A stretch of 64,000 bases of DNA from Pseudopyrenochaeta lycopersici (GCA_003313425.1 NHZP01000034.1:248001-312000), one strand, 5' to 3'; shown: positions 22,268-34,539, counted from the stretch's first letter. Notes: generated by a model from the sequence alone, not told the origin. Translations and numbers: made by a program.

Positions 22268-24797
22268 TATGCCGTGCCGTGGGTTCATAATCTTCCGCAT
22301 GGAGGGAGAGGCCGTCTCAAATAGAACTTCAGCTATTGCCAAGGCATCATATGAATTAGCCTTAATAGCCTTTGCAATTGCGTGGTCAAGAGTGGCTGTG
22401 TTCAGTTCAGTGCTGACCTATGCAAGGCAAGTCCGGACCTGATAAGATGCAGGTAGCATTTGATAGTGACAAGTAGAACTGATTATGATACGCTGGCATG
22501 TGATAGTAAAATATAAACTGCTTCTACTCCGGATGTTTCCGCTTCTTAGGGAATTATAACAGGCCGCCTTCAAGATAGCGAAGGACATCTTGGTGCCGAC
22601 TTCTGAGGTTGCAGGTATGGCCAGCATCCGGCATCTCCGATTCAAAGCGTATGAGTAGTGCCAAGATCAGCCAAGATTGGGCCGGACTGAGCTGGGCAGG
22701 CGCTGACTGGAGAAGTTTAAAGCGGTAAGGTTCTGGGTTCCCAAATTAGGGGCTCGTGTCTGAGGGAGCGGGGAGCCGATAAAGCATATGTAGTGGCTGA
22801 ATTTATGGTGTTGAGCAGCTGTATGGCTTATCGCCAAGTCATATTTTCGTAGCGTACTGTATGAAGCAGCATATGCACCCCGCGGAGGTTAAAGCGTACG
22901 CAGACTCCACCTTGCGGTGTTAAGGTATTATAAGATATTCTTGTTTCCCGCCTTACGGCGTTTCGGGCTGATCTCGACGTTTTATGCTCGGATGAGCCCA
23001 GAACTTAAACCTTCCCGCTAGAAAGTCCAGGATAGCCCATAGACAGATGACCAGTGCTAGATCTGAATGGTTCCATGTCTTTGGCAGCGTTGCAGCCTCA
23101 GTTGTCATCGGGCGGTTAGTCTTGAGAAGCTATGTCAAATTACTTGGTATCCCACCCAGTGCTGTGGAACAGCCTATGTTGGTCATTGTTGGGACCGCAA
23201 TATATCTCTGGGCCACAAATCCTAACAGCGAACGCACCCTCATCCTTGCTATTTAGCTGCTCCTAAGGCTTATGGTAAGGGTCGCACCCCTATTAATCCC
23301 CTTGCTATTAGAACTTGGTGGAAGCTGAAAAAGACGAAATCCTCTACGCTAGTATGCGGATGCTAAACTATATTGCCAACTAGCATGCCTCAAACCATTT
23401 TTCATCCGTCAAAGAGTCACCGAATAAAAGTGTATTGCCGACTTCAAGAAGAATTCCGGACTCAGAGCTCAATTCTTCAGCATTTACGGCAGCTACTGCA
23501 TCTCTTTATCCCCTCCTCAAGGAACGGGAGCCTAGAATCAGCCCTCTGCGCATGTTCTGCCGATTTTCGATGAGCGAAATGCACACACATGTCAAGGTCC
23601 ACTTATGCCGTCCGTTTGAGGCAGCCGATAGCTTCCAATGCATTAACGTGCAGATCACCCGAGAACCCCGCCCGGAACCTGCGGGGTTTTGGGCAATGGT
23701 GAACCTGTATCTATAGCACCTGCTATCAATCAAGCATATGCATATGTCCTTGCTTATGCGTCACCTCAACTCTATCCGTACTATGAAACAGTACGGAAAT
23801 GCCACCAATCGTACCAATCTGTTCTCTGGTGGCGAGCAGAGACCAAAGGTCGCGCGACAATATTTTTGTAGCCAATCGGCTGCATCGTCGGCTAAAATCG
23901 ACATTTTCCGAGTATCAGAGGAGAAGCCTCACCGAAGAGATTGGGTGAGAGAAATTCGTACGATTGATCACGCAAATGCGCAAGTTTAAGATCGTAATTT
24001 TGGAGTAATTGATCAATTTTTCAGCTAAAAACACGTTGCCTGAAGGTTGGTTTCGCGCCTATGGGACTCATTCACATGCTCAGACCTGCAGGATTTCCTA
24101 CATATAGGAATTTGGCAGTAAATTATCAGACCGAAAGCAGGGAACTATTCGAGGTGGTGGAGATGACCGAGGGATCGGCACATCGACCGCTTGGTCAAGC
24201 CTGCCTCTTCCACTCCCACATATCTAAAGAGGAATTCAGTGTCTTTATTGACCGTGACGATGATCAACATCGCCAGCCCAACGTGCAAGCAAATTAGTTA
24301 AGCGTTGTTAAAGTTTTAAGGTTGTTGGTGGGGGACTGGGCGTCAGGCCGTCCGGCCGTCCCGGCGTCAGATGGTGATCCTCAGGTAACCAATGACGCCC
24401 ATTAACTCTAAACTCGCCAAGCGTTGCCGTACGCCACCTATAAAGGCTGTGCAAAGCTACAGGAGTAATTAGGCAGTCAGTAACTACAAGCGCATCAACA
24501 TATTTATGTATTGGCAACAAGCTGTGGAAGAAATTGACTCAGTACGATGACTGGGCGGCCTACTCTCATTGGCTGTGGTAGGTCTCAACGTACTTTGAGA
24601 AACATCGTTAATCCCCTGGAGTTTTGGATGGCTAATTAGCATCTTCAACTTATAAATTGATCAGCGTTCGTTATTTTCCTCTTTGTGGTGAGTAGCAGAA
24701 TATGACGTTCCATATTGATCCTGGTAGCATTTCTCCATGTCGGGGCAGCTGAAATTATGCTTGGTACTGTCTACAGTCGCCAATCCGCATATACTCA
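22268..24797. other. 2.5 kb without a supported gene
   Basis: Several ORFs of 60-93 codons on + (23047-23256, 23435-23716, 24061-24297) have no motifs I recognise. The first has a hydrophobic stretch. They may be pieces of a decayed gene or chance. GTTAAGGTATTATAAG-like AT-rich sequence around 22.9 kb resembles no known element. Confidence 0.4.
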
Positions 24798-25683
24798 CTA
24801 TACAGGATCCCTCCCGAAAATTATATGCCAAAGGTATTCAAACACTCTTCCGGAGGTAAAGTCGTCAAGTGGTGTGCTGTGTAGCTCAAGAATCTCGTAC
24901 TCTTGCTTTGATCGCTTCAGCACTTGTTCTCGTGAGACGGCGAACTGCACACAGCATGGTGTTGCGATAATATGTGGCACATCATCGTTCCCAAAAAGTT
25001 CAGCCCAAGCGCCAGCCATTGCATTCTCCTGTGGCCTCAGTGGGTCTCTTTCTCCATCCGGTCGAAATGGTTGTATCTCCGCTGGACAGCCCGGATTTAC
25101 TAGGCACCGTAAATTTGCATACTCCGTTCGCTGGACGAATTCAACCTTAAAGGATTTAATTGTCTCCAGGTTGTCATAATCAATACCTTCGAAATCGCGA
25201 GTTCCATGCTTGTGTTTTTGGTGACCATGCAAAAAAACCATTGTTGATGGCAGATCGGAGTAATTATCGATGATATAGGTGAGATAGGCGTTCGCTTCAT
25301 GGCCTTTATTTATACTTGTATGTAAACTCGCGTTGAGATCATCGACAGTGTAAATTGCGGTTTCCCACCTAAAGCCGTCTGTTAGTTTATATGTACCAGA
25401 ATGTTCTTTGTGATACTTGTTCAGGAAGACTGGCATTCATCCATTCCATGCCGTCCAACTTCATCTTGGCTACAACAAGTATCCTGTCTCGAGCAATGGG
25501 ATGAGGAGGTTTGGATGCACTGGCCTCATATTGGGGTTCAAGTTCCGGTCTATATTCATTCACATCCGCATTAGCTCTAAAATACGGACGACCAGTATCG
25601 ATGGTGACATACCTCCGTGTTGTAGTTGCAGGAACAACGGTACTTTCAATTGATTTCTCCGGATAAATGCGTTCGCCAAGGAA
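24798..25683 (-). CDS. DUF3431 family protein
   Basis: The 3' frame, 25436-24798, shows DUF3431 features: INKGHEANAYLTYIIDNYSDLPSTMVFLHGH, HGTRDFEGIDYDN, LVNPGCPAEIQPFRP, AWAELFG and VSREQVLKRSKQEYE. Upstream in a second frame (about 25683-25385) is the matching N-terminal part: VVPATTTRRYVTIDTG, DRILVVAKMKLDGMEWMNASLP. The two frames meet near 25390-25410, where a GTACAT...TTTAG pair would make a 28-nt intron; that is short for a fungal intron, so a small indel is equally possible. A hydrophobic leader (25751-25690, IALVLLMIHF) may supply a membrane anchor as in family members, but in yet another frame. Function is unknown; relatives resemble glycosyltransferase-linked Golgi or secreted proteins. 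It may be damaged at its 5' end. Confidence 0.65.
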
Positions 25684-25837
25684 GTCCGTACACTGTTAGC
25701 GTTTGGTAGCTGGATTGTGAAATGAATCATCAGGAGAACTAATGCAATCACAATCGAACACGCAAAGCTACTACTGCCCTTGCTTGTATCTACACAGGGA
25801 TACTGCGCATTGTTACTACATTGGCAACAGAGGAGGA

Positions 25838-26001
25838 ATTGACGATCTGCTATGAGTATCCACGGCTTAGCCGCATGGCTATCGACATACTCTCTATCCC
25901 GTCCGAATCAGCAGAGCGAGAAAGGGCCTTCTCAGGCGCTCGCCTTACAGCCTCATGGGGTAGGCTGCGGATTATATGTCAGAACCTTGAGAAGCACTGA
26001 T
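25838..26001 (+). pseudogene. hAT transposase dimerisation-domain fragment
   Basis: The frame reads YEYPRLSRMAIDILSIPSES, then AERERAFSGARLTASWGRL. This is the C-terminal hAT dimerisation motif, also present in the intact copies at 31.6 and 51.1 kb. Only about 50 codons survive. It lies beside the 5' end of the DUF3431 gene and may explain damage there. Confidence 0.8.
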
Positions 26002-26950
26002 AAGTGGCGAAGCAAAATCCGATCCAGGGGTAGTTCTACCAGCTATCATCCTACAAAGGAAAAGAACTACTCGCTGCTGAATACTTAACAAGTTATGGTG
26101 AACCTTTGATCAGAGGCTGGTGGAATGGTAATATGCTGCGTTTTGTGTGCTCGCCCCTACGTTTTCTTTCATGATACTTTATTTTTTTTAGCTTCAATTT
26201 ACGGGCATTATCACAAAACATAAGAGGTTATGTTCTATCGGAATCACGAGCCTAAATGACGTGCCGAGTCTCGAGGATAAATTTTGATGGTAGATTAGTT
26301 ACTTATGAAGGCCTGTACGAGCCCGAGAGTGTTCCTCTGAGGGAAGATTATCGCACCAAAAGATGGGACTGGCCTGGCCAAGCCGCATCATCCGCCCACA
26401 GTATGGTATTGTGGATGACGTACAACTCTGACGAGACTAGCTTTATGATAGGCGTTATCTCATCTCAGTTAACTTAGTTGTCACAAAATCAAAGGGACCT
26501 GGTAAGCCAAAAGAGAGTAGTTTCAAACCAATCACCCGAATCGAGCCAAGACACATGATTCTGCCGCCTTTCCAGCCTTCCCAGGTCCATGACTGACCCC
26601 TTCGTCTTCACCACTGTACAGTGCTTAGCGAAATCGGTTTCCCCTCCCGTGCAGTTGCAACTAGGTTTGCGCCACACAGGCAGCAGGGATTGGAGCACCC
26701 CACTAAGCTAATCCAGCATAGCGTTAGCCTGTCAGCACACATGCCTGTGGCACCTGCATGATCCTCCTTGCGCTGTTGAAGATCCGAAGGTTTCCCACGC
26801 CTCTGACTTGTCTTTTCGTTGATCAGAGCTTATTGAGCCCTTAATCTCCATTTCTAAGTGGCTCAATTTGCCAGCCCACAATATTCCAACCACTGATGCA
26901 AAGTAGTGATCACGGACGAGGACGAGGACGTGGACGCGGACTCAGATCGT
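26002..26950. other. Intergenic, no gene seen
   Basis: An ORF at 26256-26477 has an ATG and a compact composition (ending SDETSFMIGVISSQLT) but no recognised motif. The rest is the 3' flank of the zinc-finger gene. Confidence 0.4.
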
Positions 26951-27793
26951 TCAATAAAATGCAGAACCATTCCCTCCTCGACATTTACCTCGTTTACAGC
27001 CTTCGCAAAAGTCCCGCTCATGTGGTGGGCCTTCTTTAGGTCTGTAATACGGCGGCGCCATTCTCACACCTGCCCACTTCTTGAGCCTATATGCAACCCG
27101 GTCGATATACGATTCTTCGTCCAGCACAAAGGTGCCTAACCAGTCGCAGGACCTGCACCTCTGGTTATACACAACTGCGCTGTACCCATTGCCGTGATAT
27201 CCTCTTATCTCGATAGGTACCTTCTTGCTGACCCAAAGTTGTGTTTTACAGGCGGTATTGTTGCATATAAATTTGCCCATGACGTGGGTGAGCCATTCAT
27301 GGTTGAAGTTGTCGTCGTTATCGTTTTCATGGAACCATGTTGAGGTTATTTCCGGGGAGACTGCTTCTGCAATGTTCGCATGGAGTGCTGGAAACATAAA
27401 AAACTCTCTTACTTCTTGTGTGGGTTCAGCAACGTTTTCCTTGGCTATCCTCGAAAGTGTAGTAGTCGTGACTGAGTTTGCTGAGGCAAGAATTCGAGCG
27501 TGACGTTGGAGGATGAGAGCTGGCATATCGAGGGTCGAGCGCCTGGCCCCGGCGTTGCTTAACGCGGCCTCATCACGTCGCCGACCCAACGAAGCGTCCA
27601 GATGGTCTTCTGAAGATTCTTGGTGGACCTGACAATTCCTTTTGTGGTTTTTGAGTGCTTTTCCGCTGCCGAAAGAGCAATTGCAAGTCTTGCAGCGGAA
27701 GGTCTTCTTATGCATGGGCGAGTCCCGTTGGTGCTGTTCGAGTGCTCCCTTGCTGCCGAAATAGCGATCACAGAGGACACACGAGTAGTCCAT
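26951..27793 (-). CDS. C2H2 and 3CxxC zinc-finger protein
   Basis: From the ATG at 27793, 280 residues are open. The longer frame upstream begins only at a TTG codon. Two C2H2-type fingers open the protein (CVLCDRYFGSKGALEQHQRDSPMH and CKTCNCSFGSGKALKNHKRNCQVH), the second with a slightly altered spacing. After a linker, residues about 180-270 form a 3CxxC zinc-binding domain: FICNNTACKTQLWVSKKV, then YNQRCRSCDWLG, and a final FCEGCKRGKC. This combination is a known fungal family of unknown role; the fingers suggest nucleic acid or protein binding. The frame is intact. It diverges from nothing obvious, and the chromate transporter relic lies 340 bp upstream on the other strand. Confidence 0.82.
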   Translation of the reverse strand: MDYSCVLCDRYFGSKGALEQHQRDSPMHKKTFRCKTCNCSFGSGKALKNHKRNCQVHQESSEDHLDASLGRRRDEAALSNAGARRSTLDMPALILQRHARILASANSVTTTTLSRIAKENVAEPTQEVREFFMFPALHANIAEAVSPEITSTWFHENDNDDNFNHEWLTHVMGKFICNNTACKTQLWVSKKVPIEIRGYHGNGYSAVVYNQRCRSCDWLGTFVLDEESYIDRVAYRLKKWAGVRMAPPYYRPKEGPPHERDFCEGCKRGKCRGGNGSAFY

Positions 27794-28134
27794 AGTGTGG
27801 ACGATGGCAGTCTTCTGTTCGTTCGATTGCAGGGCCTCTGGAGTTCCAGATAGTAAAGCAATCAGTCTCCCACGGTTGTGGACCTTCCAGCAGCTCTTCG
27901 GCAAAATTAGCTCAATTGCAGTTAACCTCTCTGCCTCAGCTCCTCGGAGGCGGCTGATGCTGAACTGATCTCATGCGGGTTCGAACCAGCGCACCAAATT
28001 TACCCCGCACACCAGGGATCGTTGGTCATTTTCGTTTGATCTGTTGTGGAACAGACCTGCATTGTCATTCACCGTGTGTCCCTGCGTCATTGGACTAAGG
28101 AAAGCTTTCTGTTGCACAACATAGAGGCAACGTC

Positions 28135-28482
28135 ATGTTACGTGTCTTCACACCTATCGGTCTTAAACCGCGATTACTCAAACGCCGCCAGTTCCTCTCC
28201 AGCTTTTTTGATGGGCTTTGCGGAGCAGTCGTCGGCGTTATCGCTGTCATCACCTTTCAAATCCTCAAGTCCAGCATTCAGGGGACGGAGCGGCATTTCC
28301 TAATGAAGCCGGTGGAAGTAGCCATCGCCAAGGCAGCGCAATCAGGAATCGCAGCAGTACTTTTTACGGTTGCATTGGCCGTATTATACAGGTTCACCAA
28401 TAAATGGGTCACTATTGTACTCGTCGCTGCTGGAGCGGTGGCTGGACAGTTTCTATTCCTGGATGAGCTGTCAGGCCACTGA
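28135..28482 (+). pseudogene. Chromate transporter C-terminal fragment
   Basis: The 115-codon frame reads FLSSFFDGLCGAVVGVIAV, then AVLFTVALAVLYRFTNK and VTIVLVAAGAVAGQFLF. These are the last membrane helices of the CHR chromate ion transporter family as found in fungi. Full proteins have two CHR halves of several hundred residues, so this is a 3' remnant. No upstream continuation is present in the preceding 230 bp. Confidence 0.65.
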
Positions 28483-29941
28483 GAGTTGGAAAATGGCTTC
28501 GGCATATAGTAAAGCATGCCCTAAAAGATTCAAAGCTGCGATAGCTACAGGGATTATACAGGATGATATGCTACTTATTGGTCCTTATTTTTGTTGACTG
28601 TAACGCCGACGCTCTACTCGAGTCGATATTGGCCTTGCCTCTTTCGGGCTATTCTCGGCGATACTTGATTCCAGCTTTACTGGACGTCGACCGCGAATAT
28701 CATCGCACTTGTAGGGTTAGCGACGACTCCATCACACCCATCTCGTTTGCTGAGGATCTGGCACCCACTCGTTCGGAGCAGACAGGCGATGACACTGTCT
28801 TGTCCACACCTCCATCGCCAACTGCTATGTCGCATACCAAAGCCAATGCAACACGCCAGCTGGAAAGAATGGGCAAGAGAAGAAGTGACACGACAGTATG
28901 AGTTTGCTAATCTAAATAACCCCAATACTTTTGCAATGTCTAGCAAGCGTACCTTGGATCGCCTATTGCATTTAAATCTCCTATGTCATTCTGCATTACA
29001 GGGTGGTGATGAAGCACCGGTAGCACGATATCCTCTCCCATCTACCGGCGTTTATTAATTTCGCATTTTTACCAGGAGTTGTGATCTGAAATGGTCACGA
29101 AGATACCCATTTGTGTGGAGCGTAGCGCAGGCCTTTTACGGCAGTGTGTATATAATGCTTGGCAGTAGCTAGAGAACACTCTTCTAATAGAATCTTAGTA
29201 CAATTCAGCATGCGCACAGGGATAAGTCAGTCACTTGAGTTAGAATTTGGTTCCCCCAAAAGCCACGGCTTAAAGTCAAAGTAAGTTACCCCTAATATAT
29301 TCCGATACAGGTGGTGGCTGACCAGGAAACCCATCAGTGACTGCATTGTGTGTATTGTGACTGTGAAGTAAGAGATTGGGCCCCGTCGTCGCTCCCGTAT
29401 TACCGTGTCGCGGCTAGAGTGTCAGAGTATGTCTGGAAGAGAGAGGCTGGGAAGTGTACCTTCGCCTTGCTGTTCGTCGAGCGGAAGTCAAGGAGCCGCC
29501 GCATCGCGTTACTTCATAGTGGAAGTAGGTGGTGATTGCAGGCAACGCCTAGCAGCACATCGTGTGAGGTATTTTGCGAGGCTGAGATGAACAGCGGCTG
29601 CAGCATGCTGGCGGTTGGGACATTGGGGTTTGCTCGTCGTCGTTGGCTGTTCGTCGTTCAGCCCGCTCAGCCCGCTCACCGTGCCCCGCTGCACGCTGCA
29701 CGCTGCACGCTGCACGGCGCTTGCTCGATTCTGCCACGGGCCAACTGTCAATTTGTCGACGAACGCCCGAAACACGACACAGTTGCAGCGTGACTGCCCT
29801 ACGGAGGTGCCTTTCAAAAGTGCTTGCCTGACAGGGATTGTCCGCGCCACAGATCAGCGTTGCTGTAATTGTTATACTGTGGATAGAATTTGTACATGCG
29901 CTTCTTGAGATGCCACCAGAGGTGCTCAATTGGGTTGAGGT
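28483..29941. other. 1.45 kb without a supported gene
   Basis: Overlapping short ORFs exist on both strands near 29.5-29.9 kb, caused by a GC-rich stretch with four tandem CTGCACG-type heptamers (about 29690-29718). I see no domain motif. Confidence 0.45.
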
Positions 29942-30609
29942 TCTTTTTCAGTGTTCCTCAGCCAACGTCGCCGGTGGACGTTGGGACCAATTACAAGCGA
30001 CATTCTCTTCGCATCCCGCAGAACGACTGGCTATGTTGAAAGGATAGCGGCAGCCTCATCGGTAATAAACTGGGGTGTTACATTGTCCATGTTTCTCTCC
30101 AGGTTTTTCAGTGGGTACTCCAGTACCGTAAACCCTCCCTACCCTGACAAGAAGCTTACCGCAAGATCCCAGGAGAAAATTTTGATGCACAAACTAGCTT
30201 CGTATTCTTCGCCCTTGTTACATACCGCAACATCTGGGACGTTTCAATTGTCTTCATGTCTCCCAGGTCACCCACTGAATCCATTCAATGCCTCATTAGT
30301 GCCTTAGTGTGCAATATTGTTGGTCCGTTAGTTGGTGTAGCTATCCAGGTCTATTCATTGTATCACTTAGATGATTTTCGATGGGGGAAGACGCGAGTTG
30401 CTGTCAGTGACGATTGAAGCTATACCAGGAGCAGTTTCTCTGCCAAAAGAAAAGAGTAATGTTGTCAGAATTTAATTAATGTTTTGGTCAGAATGGATGA
30501 GAATTGGTGGGGTCCAGGTTATTTTATTTTATTTTTGTCGTTTTCGTGATCGTGTTGATTGTTCTTTGGTTCTGTTCTCTCTCCTTTTTAAACACAGACC
30601 TGATACATC
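29942..30609 (+). repeat. Inverted 668-bp copy of the chitin synthase 3' end
   Basis: Position x here corresponds to 37673 minus x in 7064-7731 across the whole length, with no net insertion or deletion. Both intron and 3' flank are retained, so it is a genomic copy, not a retrocopy. By eye the two differ at around ten bases in 668. It encodes the C-terminal part of chitin synthase (QRRRWTLG onward) but has no start, so it is a gene fragment. It abuts a MULE fragment at 30612. Confidence 0.95.
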
Positions 30610-30611
30610 AG

Positions 30612-31380
30612 GAGGAAGTTCGCGATTGCCTAGTGGTAGTCTGCTTGCGTCTCGTTGCTGAGGAAGCAGAAGCCTGCAGAGAAGAAGGTCTGTAGATTGG
30701 TACAGCCAAGCATGTGCAACAGTGGGAGTTTATACTTGTTCGTTCGGTAGATGCAATCCATCAAGAGTACATCTGGGTTGGCGAGAAGCAGCTCTACCTG
30801 CTTCTGGTGGGCGAAGAAGAGATTTTGTACATGGTTATTATTGTCCTTCTTGACAGCGAATATCCAGTCTGCCGTAGATAAGTCGTCCAGCAATGTCTCC
30901 ATTGGACTTCTCCCATTCAAGTGTTTCTCTCGAATTGCCTTCCTCTCGCCCCGGATATCGGTTGCAGAGACCAGTATGTCTTGGTCTTCCCTTTGAATTG
31001 CAGCTAGTATCTGCATTGGCCGCGCCCCAGCATGGGTCATTGACTCAATTACTTCTTTCTGTGCTGATGTACGCCTGCGATAAACATTGTGCGCGCTAGG
31101 GTTGATGGATCGAGGGTGATTGTGATGCTTGTCCTGAACCTCTAGCTTCCACTGGTCGTTGTGCTTTACCTTGAAGATGACAAGCTTAAAGGGACATCCT
31201 GTTGACCGTGTGCTTGTGCTCAGTATCTTCGCGCTTGACTGGTAGTTTCTGAATCGATCACAGTGATAGTAATATCGTGTTTTAACATTAGAATTGTGAG
31301 GTTTACTCCGCTTAAGGACAAACCCGTAGCCATGCTGCATGCCATGAGTCTTGAGGGCTTCATATGCTTCTTCATAGGAG
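30612..31380 (-). mobile_element. MULE transposon fragment (copy 2)
   Basis: This aligns to 1985-2756 of the decayed MULE copy but is free of stops. On the minus strand it encodes the N-terminal FAR1-like zinc/WRKY-type DNA-binding part (EEAYEALKTHGMQHGYGF, RSTGCPFKLVIFKVK, DKHHNHPRS) and the first part of the MULE catalytic domain (LLMDCIYRTNKYKLPLLHML, ending FCFLSNE). It is cut at 30612 by the chitin synthase copy and at 31381 by the end of a hAT element, so only part of the transposase remains. Confidence 0.85.
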
Positions 31381-34300
31381 CAGTGTGGCCAATGGATGGA
31401 ACGGATCGTCGATCCAATCCAACGCCACAAAATCCAGGGGTATCCAGTCCAATCCAAATCCAATCTAGTTCAATCCATTCAGCCTTAGCCATAGTGGTCT
31501 GAGCGGGTGATCAATGTGTATTATGGAAATCTCTACAACGCCCATGGGGATAATTTCGTTAGAAAATGGTTGTAATGGATTAATCTAAAGTATGATGTAG
31601 AGATCTTGCTACAAAATATGACGTCTTTTCTCATTCAACCGGCTTTTGCCTTATGTCGATAATACCGGCCTTGTCCCATGAATACAGACACTGTGCTGCC
31701 TGTGCTGTACTACACTGTAGATGATTGCGGCGGTCAGTTATCATCATGCCCAATCTACTAAATATTCTTTCTGGCTCGTCGCTCATTGCCGGAATACTGA
31801 GAATATCGATAGCCATCTGCGCAAGCTGCGGATACTGGGCTTTGCCAGTCGTTGTCCACCAGGCGATTGGCTCGTCACACTCGATCTGCCCTTGAGTGCA
31901 ATAGCGGTCATATTCATCCTTTCTCTTCTCACGGTTAGCTGTCTGCGCAGCTTTGATACCTCTCATTCGATACGCTTGAATGCCCGTGGGCTCACCATCG
32001 CGCGGGTTCTTCTTTTGGGGCGAAAGGGCATCTGAAATGGGCTGTTGCTTGTAGCTGTCAAGCCAGAGTCTTTTGACTGCTCTCTGCCCGTCTTTGATCC
32101 ACTTCGGCTGCTTGTTCCAGAACGCTTCGAGATAATCCCAGTTCTTCGCAGGATCAAGAACGACGGCGGCAAGGTAGACAGGCGAGTCTCCAAGCTTCTG
32201 GTAATACTGTTGAGCTTTGTCGATTGCAAGCTTGATTTGGGCCTTGAAATGCCATTCCCCTTGAATAATGTCTTCTGCTGCAGATTCGTATGAGGCATAA
32301 ACAGCAGTCAGCTCTTCGAGAATATACTCGATATCCTGAATGACGTTTGTCAGCCCGCTGGATGTACCATCACCTGGTCGACCCTGTAGATCTAGCGTCG
32401 CCTCATAACATGGCCTGAGCAGTCTTTCATACTCGGAGAGTATGTCCCAGTCCTTTTCCGTTAACCTATCTGTGAAGATGTCCTTGCAGATTGCTGCATC
32501 CTCAACTGGCAACTTTGTACCCTTGGCATTGTTCCGTTTGATCAATCTCTCTTCTGATTCAAGCCAATAATCGAGAGCATTGCGGAGTTTATTCGCACGA
32601 CGGAGCATATTATAGACGCTATTCCAGCGTGTATTGTTGTCTCGGCAGAGCTCGTAAGTCTTGAGGTCAGCTTTATCGGCCTCACCATCGGATTCTTCGA
32701 TGTATTTCTGCTGTGCTACGGTACATTAAGAACTGAATTTGCCGGAAGGGCAGTAAACTTACCTGCGACCCATCTAGCTCGTCGTTGGGGGCTTGAATAC
32801 GTCCAAACAACCAGGTTGTGAAGTTTGCCGACCGGTCCGTTTTTTCTCCAATGCCTCAAACTCTCTTTGATGTTTTTTGGCATCTGATCCTCCATTTCGA
32901 ATAAATCTGGGTCCACGCCGAAAAGAAGATGGCGAGCAATGAGATTGATAATATGGCCAGAGCAGCGAAGGCGTCGTTTAATAGCATCAAAACCATACGT
33001 CTCTGCAAGAGCATCCATTGCCGTATCGTTGTTCGAAGCGTTGTCAAGCACAAAGAATCCAATCTTGTTCATGACCTCAAAGTCGTCGATAACCTTGCTG
33101 ACCCCATCGGCGATGTTGATACCTGCGTGTGAGCCCAGTTGCTCTGGAGTCGAGAGAAGGATGCATCGAGCCTTAAAGTCCTTGTTGAGAAAGTGAGCGA
33201 CAATGCCATTGAGGGATAATAGGTTTCCGGAGGTCCAGAGATCAAATGCGAAGTGGACTTTACTCGAAGCATCTTTCAACTCCTTCTTCACTGTCGCTTT
33301 ATGAAGCTCAAAACCATGAGCTACCCAGGCCGAAATCGTGGTATGGGAAGGCATTGCAGGTTCCGCACGGGAAGAGAGGTATCTAATGAGCTCATGGAAC
33401 GCTGCACTATCAACTTGACGAAAGGAGACATTGTCATAGACAATCCAACGAACGAGAAGCCTCTGGAATCGATTCGTATCAAATTCGAGCGCTAAATAGT
33501 TCATGATTTCCTGTTCTCGAGGAATAGACGCGTCGAGGCTAGCAGCATCCGCCGTAGAGGGAGCGGGCTTGCCTTTCATTGTCCAGAGCCACCTCTTTGA
33601 GGTATCATTGATAACTTCTTTGTTGTCTTTATCCCAGGCTAGATGATGGATATCTCGTAAATGTGTATTCACGGCAGAGGTACCATTGTCGGTGTTGTAA
33701 TGGCCACCTTTCCCAGCCAGATGACATTCCTTACAGAGCCAGAATCTTTTCTTCGTCCCCTGCTCCTCTGTCGGCGCGCCAAACGCCCAGAACCATCCTC
33801 GAATCCTCTTCATTGAACGTGACAAAGGGATTGAATGCCCGGGAAGCAACCTCCATTGCACCCATGACCAATCGTGGTCCGAATCGGTATAATGGGACTC
33901 ATTGGCGACGAAAGCTCGGCCATCCTATTCAGAGAAAGGTTAGTATAAGTGCAAGAGAATTATTTCAGGGCCCTACCGCGGAGAGTGGTGCAGACAGTGC
34001 AGAGCATGTTGAAGGAGCAGATAGAGCAACCTTCTCCCCCTCAAATGACCGTAAAGCGTCAACCGTAAGAGGTAATAGTGATGTCATGTGACGCAGTAAT
34101 AACAGTAGTGATAACTGCTGCGGAGAGCAAAACAAGAACAATAACTTAATGAGGCATGTTAGATCCAGAGCTAATTTTTTTTGAAAAGGTGCGACACCTT
34201 CAACGCCTTGCAACTCAGACTTCGTCACCTTGGGCTCGTTTTATAAGGAAGCAAATAGCTATGATTCCAGTGGCTTATGCACGGAGTATCTGTCGCCCCG

Positions 34301-34539
34301 TACTCAGAATTATCTTCACGATAATGCGAAGGAATTCGCTCGGAATCAGCCATTCCGCTTAGCTAGCAAATATGGCTTACGCATTGGCACTATGATGCCT
34401 CGTTCTCTAATCTCGACCACAATGTGGCGGCAGTAATTTCGATTTGGATTCATTGGATTCCTCCATCCAATCCAATCCAATCCAAAACGAAGCGGATTGG
34501 ATGGACAATCCAAATAGCTTCCATCCATTGGCCACACTG
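31381..34539 (-). mobile_element. hAT transposon, apparently intact
   Basis: Perfect 21-bp terminal inverted repeats begin with CAGTGTGGCCAATGGATGG at 31381 and end at 34539. Both ends also carry clusters of TTGGAT/ATCCAA subterminal motifs. The element encloses a three-exon transposase with no stops or frameshifts. The expected 8-bp target duplication is absent: the left flank reads CATAGGAG and the right ATTTCAGC. One flank has therefore been rearranged since insertion. Confidence 0.9.
31631..34087 (-). CDS. hAT transposase
   Basis: Three exons on the minus strand, 34087-33977, 33924-32763 and 32715-31631, join in frame across introns of 52 and 47 nt (GTAGGG...GAATAG with a CTAAC branch site, and GTAAGT...CGTAG), giving 785 residues. 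An upstream in-frame ATG at 34228 would add 47. Visible features: a BED-like finger (CKECH ... THLRDIHH), the catalytic-core words FDLWTSGNLLSLNGI, FVLDNASNNDTAM, RRLRCSGHIINLIA, then DNNTRWNSVYNML across the second junction, and the C-terminal dimerisation motif YPQLAQMAIDILSIPAMSDE with ERIFS. These are hallmarks of fungal hAT transposases, which cut and paste via a DDE RNase H fold. The frame has no damage, so activity is possible. Confidence 0.9.

Noticed and set aside
27965..28000. GGTTCGAACC resembling a tRNA B box
   Set aside because: No acceptor stem, D arm or anticodon arm can be folded around it on either strand.
31464..31502. MULE transposase start extending into 31381-31463
   Set aside because: That part of the frame is the hAT terminal sequence, fused by chance.
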